DNA of 64,000 nt from Penelope pileata (taxonomy: Eukaryota > Chordata > Aves > Galliformes > Cracidae). The DNA is taken from assembly GCA_013396635.1 (NCBI GenBank), contig WBMW01003175.1, positions 582 to 64,581 on the forward strand, written 5' to 3'. The notes below the pieces were generated by a model, which saw nothing but the letters and a program-made list of their open reading frames with translations, ran no database searches and was not told the origin of the DNA. How positions within the stretch are numbered: the stretch's first letter is position 1; the number at the start of each line of letters is the position of its first letter. Both the position numbers and the translations under genes were made by a program. This document shows, piece after piece, positions 40,008-50,600 of the stretch.

Positions 40008-41628
40008 CTTAAGCTGCTAGTCTCGATATTATCTGAGGTAACACTTAAAACCCATTTAAAGTAGATGTTATTTGTAATGTTCACACCCTGGTTACATCAG
40101 CACAAAGTAGCTGGAATTGCGTCTATGATCAACAAAAGCTTGGATGAGTTTGTTGCACTTCTATTTGCCTTGGCATTGTTTAAGAGTTTTCATGAAGTTC
40201 CCTAGCAAATCTGTCACTTTTGGGAATGTGCCAAAGAGCTAAGGAAACAGCTTACTTACATCTGTATATAAAAATGCTGCATGGAATGACCCTTTTAATT
40301 TGGGTCTAACTTTCGTCTGAGGCAAAAGGAAAGGATAACTCTGGGTGAACTTATGTATCTGAAAATGGATCTGCTTTTTTCCCTTGGCTGTGGATTGGTC
40401 TAATGAGATATACTCTCACTGTTGTCAGACCAAGCCTATCATAATTTCCACTCAGCATAGCCTTTGGGAGCTTGAATGTTAGTCAACAAATGTCATACAT
40501 TGTTTTGATGAAATCATAAATGCATTTGATAAAAGAGCAAAGGCAGGCATACCTTTTTTTTTAATGTGCAAAATATACTTCTGTCCAGTGTTTGACACAC
40601 CACGTCCTTATCTTAGTATAGTGTTCACCTTTCTTGCAGCACTTCAGTGTTAATTAGACAGAAGTGTGATAGAAGAATTGAAAAGCAATGGAAATTTGAG
40701 ACTAATATGGCATAGTTTGGAAGTCCTGAGGAAAGATTTATCTTCATTACTGGGTTTATATAATGAGAAATAGATTCTGTGAAAGAATTTAGATGAAAAT
40801 TTAGATTTCAAGAAAAGTGAAAGTTACCTGTGTAGCAACAGTGCTGCATTATGAGCAGCAAAGCAGCTGAAGTATGGTCCTTGGTGAAAGGGTACTTCTG
40901 ATTTTTAATTGCATAACTTTATAAAATGTGAAAAGAAGAATGAAAACGCTTCGGTTCAAAAAAATTAAAAAAAAGAAACATTTTAACTTAGCCTCCCTTT
41001 AAGATAACATAGGTATTGCATCATGACTGATATTGCGGTATCATTTCTTTAGCAGAAAGTACTGAAATATGTTTAAAGTTTCTGGAAAATGTGTTGCCAG
41101 GCCTTAAGAACACCAAATTTACTTTTTACATTTTTTTTCTCAACTATATAAATGAAGTTTAATTCCAATTGGAATAAAGTGTTCCGCTTCTCACTCATCT
41201 GCCAAAACTATTAGGATTTTCATGTAGTTGGGTCAAAGACTGGAAGTTAAGCACAGCCTTAACGTGTTGAAGTAGCTGGTCTTGAAACTAGGGAAGAATT
41301 GGCAGAGAATGCAAGCAGTAAAATAGGTTTTAGTGGTCTCCAACATGGTACTGATAAACCTGAGATTATCTCTTTGGGAGTGAGTTTTATATATCTTCTT
41401 TATGGCTGTGTCTCTCTGGCCATGACTCCCTGCTATATAGCAACCTGAGGAAGTGTTTTTAACTGTATGGACTTTTCGTAGGAATTGCAGTTTGGAGTGT
41501 GAATATGGGTACTAGAAAAAATGTGTGAGTTTTGTGTAGCACATAGATATGTTATGAGGCCTTAAGGTATCATGTCACTGCTTTTACAAAAAGCACTGAA
41601 TATCTTTTCATCTTGTTAATAATTACGT

Positions 41629-41935
41629 CGGCCTCTTCTCCCAGATAACTGATGACAGGACGAGAGAGAATGGCCACAAGTTGCGCCAGGGTAAATTTAG
41701 ACTGGATATAAGGAAAAACTTTTTCTCTGAAAGAGTGGTCAGGCACTGGAATGGCCTGCCTAGGGAGGTGGTGGAGTCACCGTCCCTGGCGCTGTTCAAG
41801 AAGCGTCTAGACGAAGTGCTAAGGGATATGATTTAGTAGCTTAGTGGGTAGGGATGGTGATAGGAGGACGGTTGTACTAGATGATCTTATAGGTCCTTTC
41901 CAACCTAGTGTTTCTATGATTCTATGATTCTATGA
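41629..41935 (+). mobile_element. CR1 LINE 3' part
   Basis: This is a 307-bp plus-strand CR1 starting GGCCTCTTCTCCCAGATAAC and ending in three TTCTATGA-type repeats. It contains the GTGGTCAGGCACTGGAATGG region, which encodes the conserved V-R-H-W-N of ORF2, and the GAGTCACCGTCCCTGG landmark. It looks relatively young, with few changes from the usual avian CR1 pattern. Confidence 0.95.
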
Positions 41936-43669
41936 GAAGCTAAGTAGTAGGTGTCATACATGGAAGAAATTCTTCCAGACATATGTCCAAAAAAAAAGGT
42001 ATTGCAGACGTATTCAGTTATGATTCTGAATTTAGCTGGTTAGTTAGGGCTAGGTAACAGCATCTTTCGTCATGTGCTTAATAATTGCTACTTGGATAGC
42101 TATTAAAAGTGAATAACATGAAGAATATAAAAGCACAATTATTTCAGTTTTGTCCTTGAAGTGTGGATCAAAGTTTATGTTCATTGTACAAATGAGTCAT
42201 TGAAAGAATGAAGAAAGAAACAGGGTATCTTAGCTTCATGTTAAGTGTTTGTGTAGATTAAGTAAAACTGGTTGGTAAAGATTTTCTGGAAGGAAGATGA
42301 GTTTTACCATCCAGGCACAAGGAAATCAAACAGAAGGAAAATACTCTTTGAGTGTTTCAGTCATTAAAGAAGAGGTAGAAGGAAAGACCCTTACAGAGTT
42401 TGTGTCATAGCACTAAAGACAAACATTTGTTATTTCTCTCTGTTATCTTGGTCTGCATTTGGTAGCTGTTATCTTGGAACTATCATCATTTAAATCAACA
42501 TGGCCTCTCCTTGTAAATATTGACTTAAAGATTTTTTATATTTCAAGGAAAAGTTTTTTGGGGTCCCGAATGTGCATTGTGGGTGTAGTTCTTTTTGGTT
42601 TAACTTCTAAATTGTGCCTCCTGTCAATAAATGTGTGTTACAATTTACGTGAATGTTTGTTTCTCACCCTGAAATTTTACATAAAGCTGTATAAAGCAGG
42701 CAAGATTTATCTGAGCATCTTATTTTCTATGCAGATACTCAGAAAGTTCTATTGAGGTGTTTTATTTAAAAATATATTTGTAGAACAGTATTTGTTATGG
42801 TATTAGCTTCTTGCAGCTATGTTTTAAAGATGCAAAATAGTAAAAATCTCAGTTCCTCAAATGCAAAGGCTTCTTAGTTACAACTCTTGGCTTCTTTATC
42901 TTTCTCCTTCGCATTAAAAGAAAATCTGAAAGGAGATCGTACCTGAACAAATTTAACATCATCTCCATGACAACCAGCTAATTAATCGCTATTGGTATGG
43001 CTTTGGTCCTCTTCAGTGAACTGATACTCCCCAGCTTTATTTCACATATCTTCTGAGTTTTCTGTGAAGGTCATTTATTTAGCGACAGCATTTCCTTGGA
43101 AAAAACAGCCTTTTAATACAGGCAACAGCTTTCTCTAAAAATAACTCAATCTTACCTGTGTTTTCTTCCCAGTTTTACTTCCTTCACAGTAACATGGATT
43201 TTTTGACAGGGTTCTTTCTTCTTGCTTTTCCTTACGTTTCCACTTTTTCTTTTGGGTATATTTCATTACGTATATTTTGATTGTGACAACATTGCTGACA
43301 ACATTGCAGTACAGGCATTCCCAAGCTATGTTTGGATGTATCTACTGTAGTAATTAGGAGAAATTCTTCTGCAGTGCGGGCTAAGAGCTCAGGTAGGTAC
43401 TTTGTTTCTTGGGAAAGATTTTCCAAATGGTGTTGAACTGTGAGCTGCATTGCTGTGAGTATTTGCGCTTGCTAGTGTAAAGACAACTCTACACTATCCT
43501 GCAGTCAAAGTTTCTGCAATGTTAGAGATACTCTGAATCAATTAAGATATGCCAGGTTTACTCAATCATTTTTGATACTATAAATATGTTTTGGAGTCTT
43601 GGTGTTACTGTTGGAAGTGATTGCAAGGTTTCCATTACAATAACAACCTCCAATCTGTAGATTTTAAGA

Positions 43670-43860
43670 AGATGCTGTACTTGATCAGATCAAATATCCA
43701 TATAGCTCAATATTCTGTCTTTGCTGATGGCCTCTCATAGCAGATATCTGTGATGAACTATAGAGACAGGGAAAGGTTTAAAAGGTGAAGGATATTTTCC
43801 CCAGAACACCTTTCCAATGTTAACCTACTTCTGGCTAAAGGAGTTGAAAACTTGCAAGGT
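43670..43860 (+). repeat. Possible ancient interspersed repeat
   Basis: The stretch containing GATCAGATCAAATATCCATA, AGCTCAATATTCTGTCTTTG and CTTTCCAATGTTAACCTACT resembles a diverged amniote repeat beginning 'gatcagaccagtggcccatctagc'. This is recognition from memory and only moderate. It sits directly upstream of the 44080 CR1. Confidence 0.35.
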
Positions 43861-44079
43861 GTAAAATGAAGAGTGAAGAATGAAAGCTGAGTTTAGAAAA
43901 TAACAATATTCTCCAATGAGAACATTTTCTGTATTTTTTTTCTGTATTTTTAAGTTTTCATTTTCTATCTGGACTGGCTGTTCACTGCCTCTTACAAATT
44001 AAATATACTTCATAGATATTTTATGCTTACTATGGGAAGACATTATATGCTTACTGTTTGACAGATGGTCTCACTTGAA

Positions 44080-45415
44080 GTGTTGTGGTCAATAGCTCAA
44101 TGTTCAAGTGGACTCCAGTGATAAGTGATGTGCCTCAGGAATCAACATTGGGACTAGCACTATTTAACATCTTTGTTGTCAAATTAGACAGTGGGACTGA
44201 GTGCCCCCTCAGCAAGTTTATGGACAACTCCACGCTGTGTGGGTGCTGTCAACATACTGGAGGAAAGGGGTGCTATCCAGAGGGACCTTGACAGACTCAA
44301 GGGGTGGGCAAGGACCTGCACCTGGGTTGGTGCAATCCCAGGCACAAATACAGGCTGAGCCACGAGTAGATTGAGAGCAGCTCTGCTGAGAAGGACTTGA
44401 GAGTATTGATGGTTGGAAAGCTTGACGTGAACCAACAATATTTCTGGGCTTGCAGCCCAGAAAGCAACCATATCCTGCATCAAAGAAGTATGACCAGCAG
44501 GTTGANAGTGGGACTGAGTGCCCCCTCAGCAAGTTTATGGACAACTCCACGCTGTGTGGGTGCTGTCAACATACTGGAGGGAAGGGGTGCTATCCAGAGG
44601 GACCTTGACAGACTCAAGGGGTGGGCAAGGACCTGCGCCTGGGTTGGTGCAATCCCAGGCACAAATACAGGCTGAGCCACGAGTAGATTGAGAGCAGCTC
44701 TGCTGAGAAGGACTTGAGAGTATTGATGGTTGGAAAGCTTGACGTGAACCAACAATATTTCTGGGCTTGCAGCCCAGAAAGCAACCATATCCTGCATCAA
44801 AGAAGTATGACCAGCAGGTTGAAGGAGATGATTTTCCCCCTCTACTCTACTCTCCGGAGATCCAACTTGAGTACCGCATCCAGGTCTGGGGCCCCCAGTG
44901 TGAGAAAGACATGAACNAGCCACGAGTAGATTGAGAGCAGCTCTGCTGAGAAGGACTTGAGAGTATTGATGGTTGGAAAGCTTGACGTGAACCAACAATA
45001 TTTCTGGGCTTGCAGCCCAGAAAGCAACCATATCCTGCATCAAAGAAGTATGACCAGCAGGTTGAAGGAGATGATTTTCCCCCTCTACTCTACTCTCCGG
45101 AGATCCAACTTGAGTACCGCATCCAGGTCTGGGGCCCCCAGTGTGAGAAAGACATGAACCTGTTGGTGCAAGTCAAGAAGAGGGCCATGAGGGCTGGAGC
45201 ATGTCTGCTAAGAAGAAGGGCTGAGACAGTTGGGGATATTCAGCCTGGAGAAGAGAAGGCTCTGGGGAGTCTCTATAGCAGCCTTCCAGTACTTAAGGAG
45301 TGCTTACAGGAGTGCCTGGTCTAGTCAGAGGTGTCCCTGTCCATGGCAAGGAGGCTGGACTAGGTATTCTTTAAGGTCCCTTCCAATCCAAACCATCCTA
45401 TGATTTGATGACAAT
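44080..45415 (+). mobile_element. CR1 LINE locus with duplicated segments at two N positions
   Basis: This is a plus-strand CR1 from the end of the reverse transcriptase region to the 3' end (near TCCTATGATTTGATGACAAT). The segment 44190-44505 reappears at 44507-44822 with only two differences seen, and 44675-44916 reappears at 44918-45159. Each second copy begins directly after a single N (44506 and 44917). The underlying single-copy CR1 would be about 760 bp. The Ns at both joins argue for unmerged overlapping contigs or alleles rather than genuine tandem duplication. Confidence 0.85.
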
Positions 45416-46327
45416 GAAAACAAATGAGTACATCCATCATTCCCACAGTTTCGTTTTCATTGGTACATGTTTAGTTCCAGTACTTGTTTTCCTGTCGTGT
45501 CTAGTTGATATATCAATTGTTTGAAGTTACTCTACAAATTTGTTCTTTGGATGCCAGATTTTTTTGCTGATAATTTGTGGGATGCTTCCCCAGTTACCTC
45601 ATGTCATTTAGTGGTACTTCTGAGAGATGCATTTTGACATTCAGGTATATGAACTTTCTTGAAACAAATTAATGCATTAAAAGGAATTAAAAGGGATTTG
45701 TGTAGAAAAAGCAACTGAAAAATAAGTATTTTGGCTGAATGTTTTATATATTTTTGAAAATACAAAGATATGTAACATGCTGTTATGCTGTTTTTAATGA
45801 GTGCATGATACTATAAAGAAAGCAAAGATATTGTGGCAACTCCCTTGTTTTTATTCACAACCATCAAGTGAACAAAACAGATTTTGGAAACAAAATGAAA
45901 AGAGAGGCTGGAAGTAGTTTTAGTTTCCTTCATAAGCTGTTTTTTTGTTCTTTGTTTTTTTTTTCCCTTGTGGGCCTGCTGGTAGACATAAGGATTGAAG
46001 ATCATAGATAAGGATATTTTACATAATAAATGGCTAGAGAAATGGATTTAAGTGGTCATTTAGTACTGGAGATTTGCATGAAGTGAGGTGGGGAAAGGAA
46101 ACTTGCACTAAAACTGATACTGAATTGGTGATGTTAGGCTGCATAAGTGACCTTGAAGATAGGAAGCATGTTCTTTACGGTGTTAGATTATGACTGCTCT
46201 GAGTCATTGACTTTCACCTACTTATCTGACATTGTGGTATATTTGGAATGACGTATTAATTTTTTTGTTTTTTTTTTCCTTTTCTCTTTTTAATATGTGA
46301 CATTCTACTGAACTGGTACATGTGAAG

Positions 46328-46575
46328 ATTGCTGTGTTCACTGTATCCTGGCTTGCTTGTTCTGTGAATTTCTCACCCTCTGTAACATTGTTCTGGGACA
46401 AGCATCCTGTGGCATCTGCACATCGGAGGCCTGCTGCTGTTGCTGTGGGGACGAGATGGGGGATGACTGTAACTGCCCTTGCGATATGGACTGTGGCATA
46501 ATGGACGCATGTTGTGAATCTTCAGATTGCTTGGAGATCTGCATGGAATGCTGTGGGATCTGCTTCCCATCCTGA
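46328..46575 (+). CDS. MDFIC: MDFIC terminal coding exon: complete I-mfa domain
   Basis: This terminal exon encodes the entire cysteine-rich I-mfa (MyoD family inhibitor) domain: 82 residues including the split Asp, 24 of them Cys, ending in TGA at 46573-46575. Visible hallmarks in order are D-C-C-V-H-C, L-F-C-E-F-L-T-L-C, a five-Cys run, D-D-C-N-C-P-C, M-D-C-G-I-M-D-A-C-C-E and the C-terminal C-L-E-I-C-M-E-C-C-G-I-C-F-P-S. In the family this domain binds and sequesters transcription factors and is heavily palmitoylated. The terminal helix is reported to insert into Piezo1/2 channels and slow their inactivation. The acceptor AG is at 46326-46327. Its strong pyrimidine tract (46261-46291) lies about 36 nt upstream, with no AG between. 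The three visible exons total 656 nt, i.e. 217 residues, consistent with a full protein near 246 aa once a short exon 1 is added. Confidence 0.96.
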
Positions 46576-49500
46576 AGTACTTATCTTTTTCTATTTTTTT
46601 CTCATAAAAACTGGAGAGCTTTTCTTTAAATAAATTTGAAGAAAGACAAGGTAAGATTTTCACACAACCAACTGGTATTGCACTGTTCATTCCCTATATA
46701 TAACTATTTTTTTTAAGCAGTCCTCAAATCTGTATTCTAACACAAATTGTATAGTTTTGTATGTGAAACTCAAGCTACATTCCAACTTTCTTTTGGCTTT
46801 GCAAATGGAAGACTTTACTGAAACTGAATTATAGGCCTGATACTGCAGGCGATACATGAGGGCAAAGTTGACATTTGAATTTAGTAACAGATTTTGATCA
46901 GAGAAGAGACTACAGGGCAAAGCCTTCACTACTTGCTTTTACCTACTTTAATGTTTAAATGCTCAAATGCCTCTGTACATAACATTCCTTTGCAGGAGTT
47001 CTTAAAAGCAAAATGTCTTTTTTTCAATCTCTTTGGGTTGAAAGCAACCTTGTTCTATAATTTTAATTCTCTCCACCAGTAATCTACTGTTGGTTTTGCT
47101 ACCGACATCATATTGACAACGTTTCACTTGTTTTTAATATCTCATTGGTTTGAGAGAAATTCTTCATAATTTCCATTGTTGATAGTACATAAAGATTTAC
47201 CAAACTAAAGTAAATGTAAGTTTTGCCATCTATCAGAATACCAAGATTTTGTTGCTATCAGTCAAGATAGAATAGAGAACTTCTATTTTATTTTAGTACT
47301 AATATTACTTGAAATGCTTATTTGTAGAAAGAGACTTTGAAAATTTATGTAGACATGAAATATATCCTTAGACTAACAAGCTAATAGACTAATAAATATT
47401 CCCAATTTGACTACAAAAGAAATTATCAAAAGTTTACTCAAGAATCTAAACCTGTACACTATTGCCCCCGACAATTTTTGTGGTTTAACAGATAGTATCA
47501 CATAATTTAATATTTATTTCTTCACTGTGTGAGAAATATCCATAGAGGATAGCACCATTTAAACAGGATATAAAGACCAAATTAAAACTGATTCAATCAA
47601 GGAATTCTGTCATCATATGCAAACAGCAAATGAAGTGTTCTCATGTATGTTTTAAGTGTTACTTAAAAAGAAGCTATGTTAAAAAATAAGATACTTTAAA
47701 AAAGTATATCCTTTTCAAGTAAGAATAATATGATCTGAAATGTTTGATAAGAACACATTTGGAATTTGATTGGCATTTTTTTTGCCTATTATAATATTAA
47801 GGTTTTCTGAGAGGTATCTGTTTTTGTCATTGTAACTGTGAATTGAATTTGGTCCAACACATAAAGAAGTTTACAGCATTCCCAAATTTAGGGAATAATG
47901 GTACCCATTTTCTTTCCCATTTGCTAGATTCTCCCCTTCACATCTGTAGTACATTAACTTTTCTGCACAAACCACCTGTACACCTTGATCTCACATAGTG
48001 TAACTTTCCTGTCTACACTCCGGATTTCTCATTTGTAGATTGTTGGATCTAGTAAACTTCTTAAAGAGTCATCAATAGCCAATATCTTATGTCTGTTAAG
48101 TGAATTGACCATAAATGTCTCTTTCCACTGTAGTGAATTCAGTTTATGTAAATGTGACAAACTAAACATCACAGGAATGTGAAGCTACGTCAACAAATTG
48201 TCTGATATTAACCCAAGCTTCTCCCTGTGAACACTGACTAGTAGTGCCAACTACTGCAAGTTATCACTGAAGGCAAAATAAAATCTTCAACTATAATAGG
48301 GAGCTGGGAGGTGCCTTAACATCTGCAATATTGTGGTATATTCTGATGCAATGCAGGTTTACTCAGAGGGTGTCTTACCTGTTTTTTGATTCCTATTTTT
48401 TTGGCTTTGTTTTACTTTGTTTTTATTTCCCTCCATATATTGGGGCCAGATTCAGGTCTGTGTTGCATTAACTAAGTACATTTCCATTAATGTCAGAATT
48501 TTCCATTGGTGTAGCTCCAGTTAGGGAGCACAAAGGTATTATGGTAATAGGTAGGCTAATAAGCAATCATATAGCTAAATTGATAAATTCCCTGAGCTCA
48601 GAATCAGGCCCATGGGGCTCAATTATGACTCCTAAAAGTCTGAACCACATTGGGAAGGGGGAAGAGGTGCATTGGTTGAGTGGCAGTGCCTGGAGGCATT
48701 TTGCCTTTGTAAGGTATAATGCCTCTGGGGAAATTGGGGGCATCACGGTGAGCACTGGGACTTGATGCACCTGGGAAAAAGTGTAGACAGCGTAGACCCA
48801 TCGTAGGCCTATGGTTGACGCAGTAGTGGTGGGGACATGTTCTCTGGGGCTAGGTAGCAACACTAGCTGTCCTTCCTTGTGTCCTCATCACAGAGAGGTG
48901 AATTATGGCTGTTTCTTGTCTGGTTGTGCTTCTGGGGGTGGGAAAGAGGACTTCCTGTCTCCTGTCCTGCTAGGATGTCTCTGCCTAAGCAGTTCCAGCT
49001 TTGTATGGAAAACTGCACATTTGCATTTGAAGCTTTCAGTGAATACTGGATGTTAGTAAAAATTACTTGTATCACAGATTAATACAGTATAAAAATGTAA
49101 ATGTCAATCCAGGGAGTCTTTTTCTGGTGTAAAAAATTATGCAGTTTACACAACACCTTGTTTCTATTTACAGGAACTCAGATTTTTTTTTTTTTGATTA
49201 ACTGAAATTATGAGAATCTGAGAAATGTATTTACTTTTAAGAATTTATTTCCAGTATTGTTAAAATACAAATTCTAAATATGAGAGCTCTGTTTACGCAT
49301 ACATGCATGTGTGTACAAACTCTCCCGCATATGTGTATACATACACGCATATTCTTTTCCCACTTCATTTGTGAAATACTGAGAAGTGAAAATACTATGT
49401 TTATTTACCCTTACAGTGATTAGAACTATCAAACTATTACAGACAATTCAAAAAATAAAACGTGGGATTTATCTTACATTTAAATGTAACCTGCTACTAT

Positions 49501-50600
49501 TTGTCATAGAGGTGTTAGCACTTTTGTAAAATGTATCTTTGCAGCAGAGAATATTAGTATGTAGTTTAAGGACTTCCTTTCCGTATATTATTAAATTCTG
49601 TTTTGTAATTTTCACTTTATAGGCAATCTTATAAGCACCTTGTGTATTTAAAGTAAGCAGAATTAGAAGGAGACAAATGTGAAAATATAGTTTAAGTAAT
49701 TAAAACATCAGAACTTAACTGTGTTTTATAACAGTTTTTGTGAACTTGTACAGTGTTTCAGTATACAGCTCTGCAAACTGACCCATTTGAAAAAATGGTA
49801 ACTTGCTATTTGTATTTTATATTAACTGGATGTGCTATTCTCAAACACTATTTTGAAATAAAGATTTTTATTTTGAAACTTTGGGTTATCTTCTTCCAGT
49901 CTTACTGTGTTACTGGTCTGAATAATAATTTTGTGTCTTATTTGTGGTTTTCTGTCATAACACTGAAGGCTTTGGCCTTTGGGTCCTTTGCACAAAGAAG
50001 ATGAGCCAGTGTAGGTGAGCAGTCTTACAAGTGGATCTGTAACAGTGCAGGTGCTCCTAGCATGATTCTCCACCATGCAGACCAACAGTGGAAAGTTTAT
50101 CATTGAGAGGCCAAATTCATGTAATGTCTTCATGTCTTAGTAATTGATTAATTAAATGGAATGTGAGTGATCACTACATTTGATCAAAATGGGCATTATT
50201 TAAATACAACTGCTGCAACAGTGTTTGGTCTTCTAAAAGCAAGCTGAGTGTTCAGTTTGTTCATAGCACTGCAGTAGACAGATAATGATGAAATATCCTT
50301 TATGGGCTACGAATCTGAAGGTTTATACATGCTATGACTACTTCAAATTAAGGAAAGTTTTTAAAATAATTTTGTTTAAACACAGACAGAGTAGACTATT
50401 TCATCTGTGATGTAATCAAATATTTCTTCATGTGGCTAAAGCTACTTTAAAACTGCAGAAACTGTACATTTTGCACTAATTTTCATACATCTATTTAAAA
50501 ATTTAAATGTTCTACTGTGTGTATACATGGGCTCTCAGAGGGTCTAAAATAAAAATGTGTCTCTTCTGGATGTTACACAGGTAAACTGTTTAAATGGACA
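46576..50600 (+). other. MDFIC: MDFIC 3' UTR, end not determined
   Basis: The DNA after the stop codon is AT-rich and repeat-free for several kilobases, as expected for a long 3' UTR. Candidate AATAAA hexamers lie at 46629-46634 (54 nt after the stop), 47391-47396, 48277-48282, 49454-49459, 49857-49862 and 50548-50553. The last is followed by a GT-rich stretch (TGTGTCTCTTCTGGATGTTA) that would suit a cleavage factor site. Which one is used cannot be decided from sequence alone. A somewhat GC-richer patch at 48600-48980 has open frames on both strands but nothing recognisable. Confidence 0.45.

Larger units (their letters stand above)
33351..46327 (+). other. MDFIC: MDFIC intron between second and third visible coding exons
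   Basis: This is a 13.0-kb GT-AG, phase 1 intron. Its contents are pyrimidine-rich and poly-A tracts (35874-35924 and 36319-36343), the I-mfa-like relic (38526-38841), a minus-strand CR1 (39386-40007), a CR1 3' part (41629-41935), a possible old repeat (43670-43860) and a CR1 locus with duplicated segments around single Ns (44080-45415). The other stretches are AT-rich with nothing recognisable. Confidence 0.7.

Noticed and set aside
44480..45043. 187-codon minus-strand open frame with internal repeats
   Set aside because: Antisense of CR1. The internal repetition is the duplicated CR1 segment at the Ns.
48490..48863. Open frames on both strands in the MDFIC 3' region
   Set aside because: Both strands are open simultaneously in a GC-richer patch. 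There is no domain and the patch probably lies in the 3' UTR.
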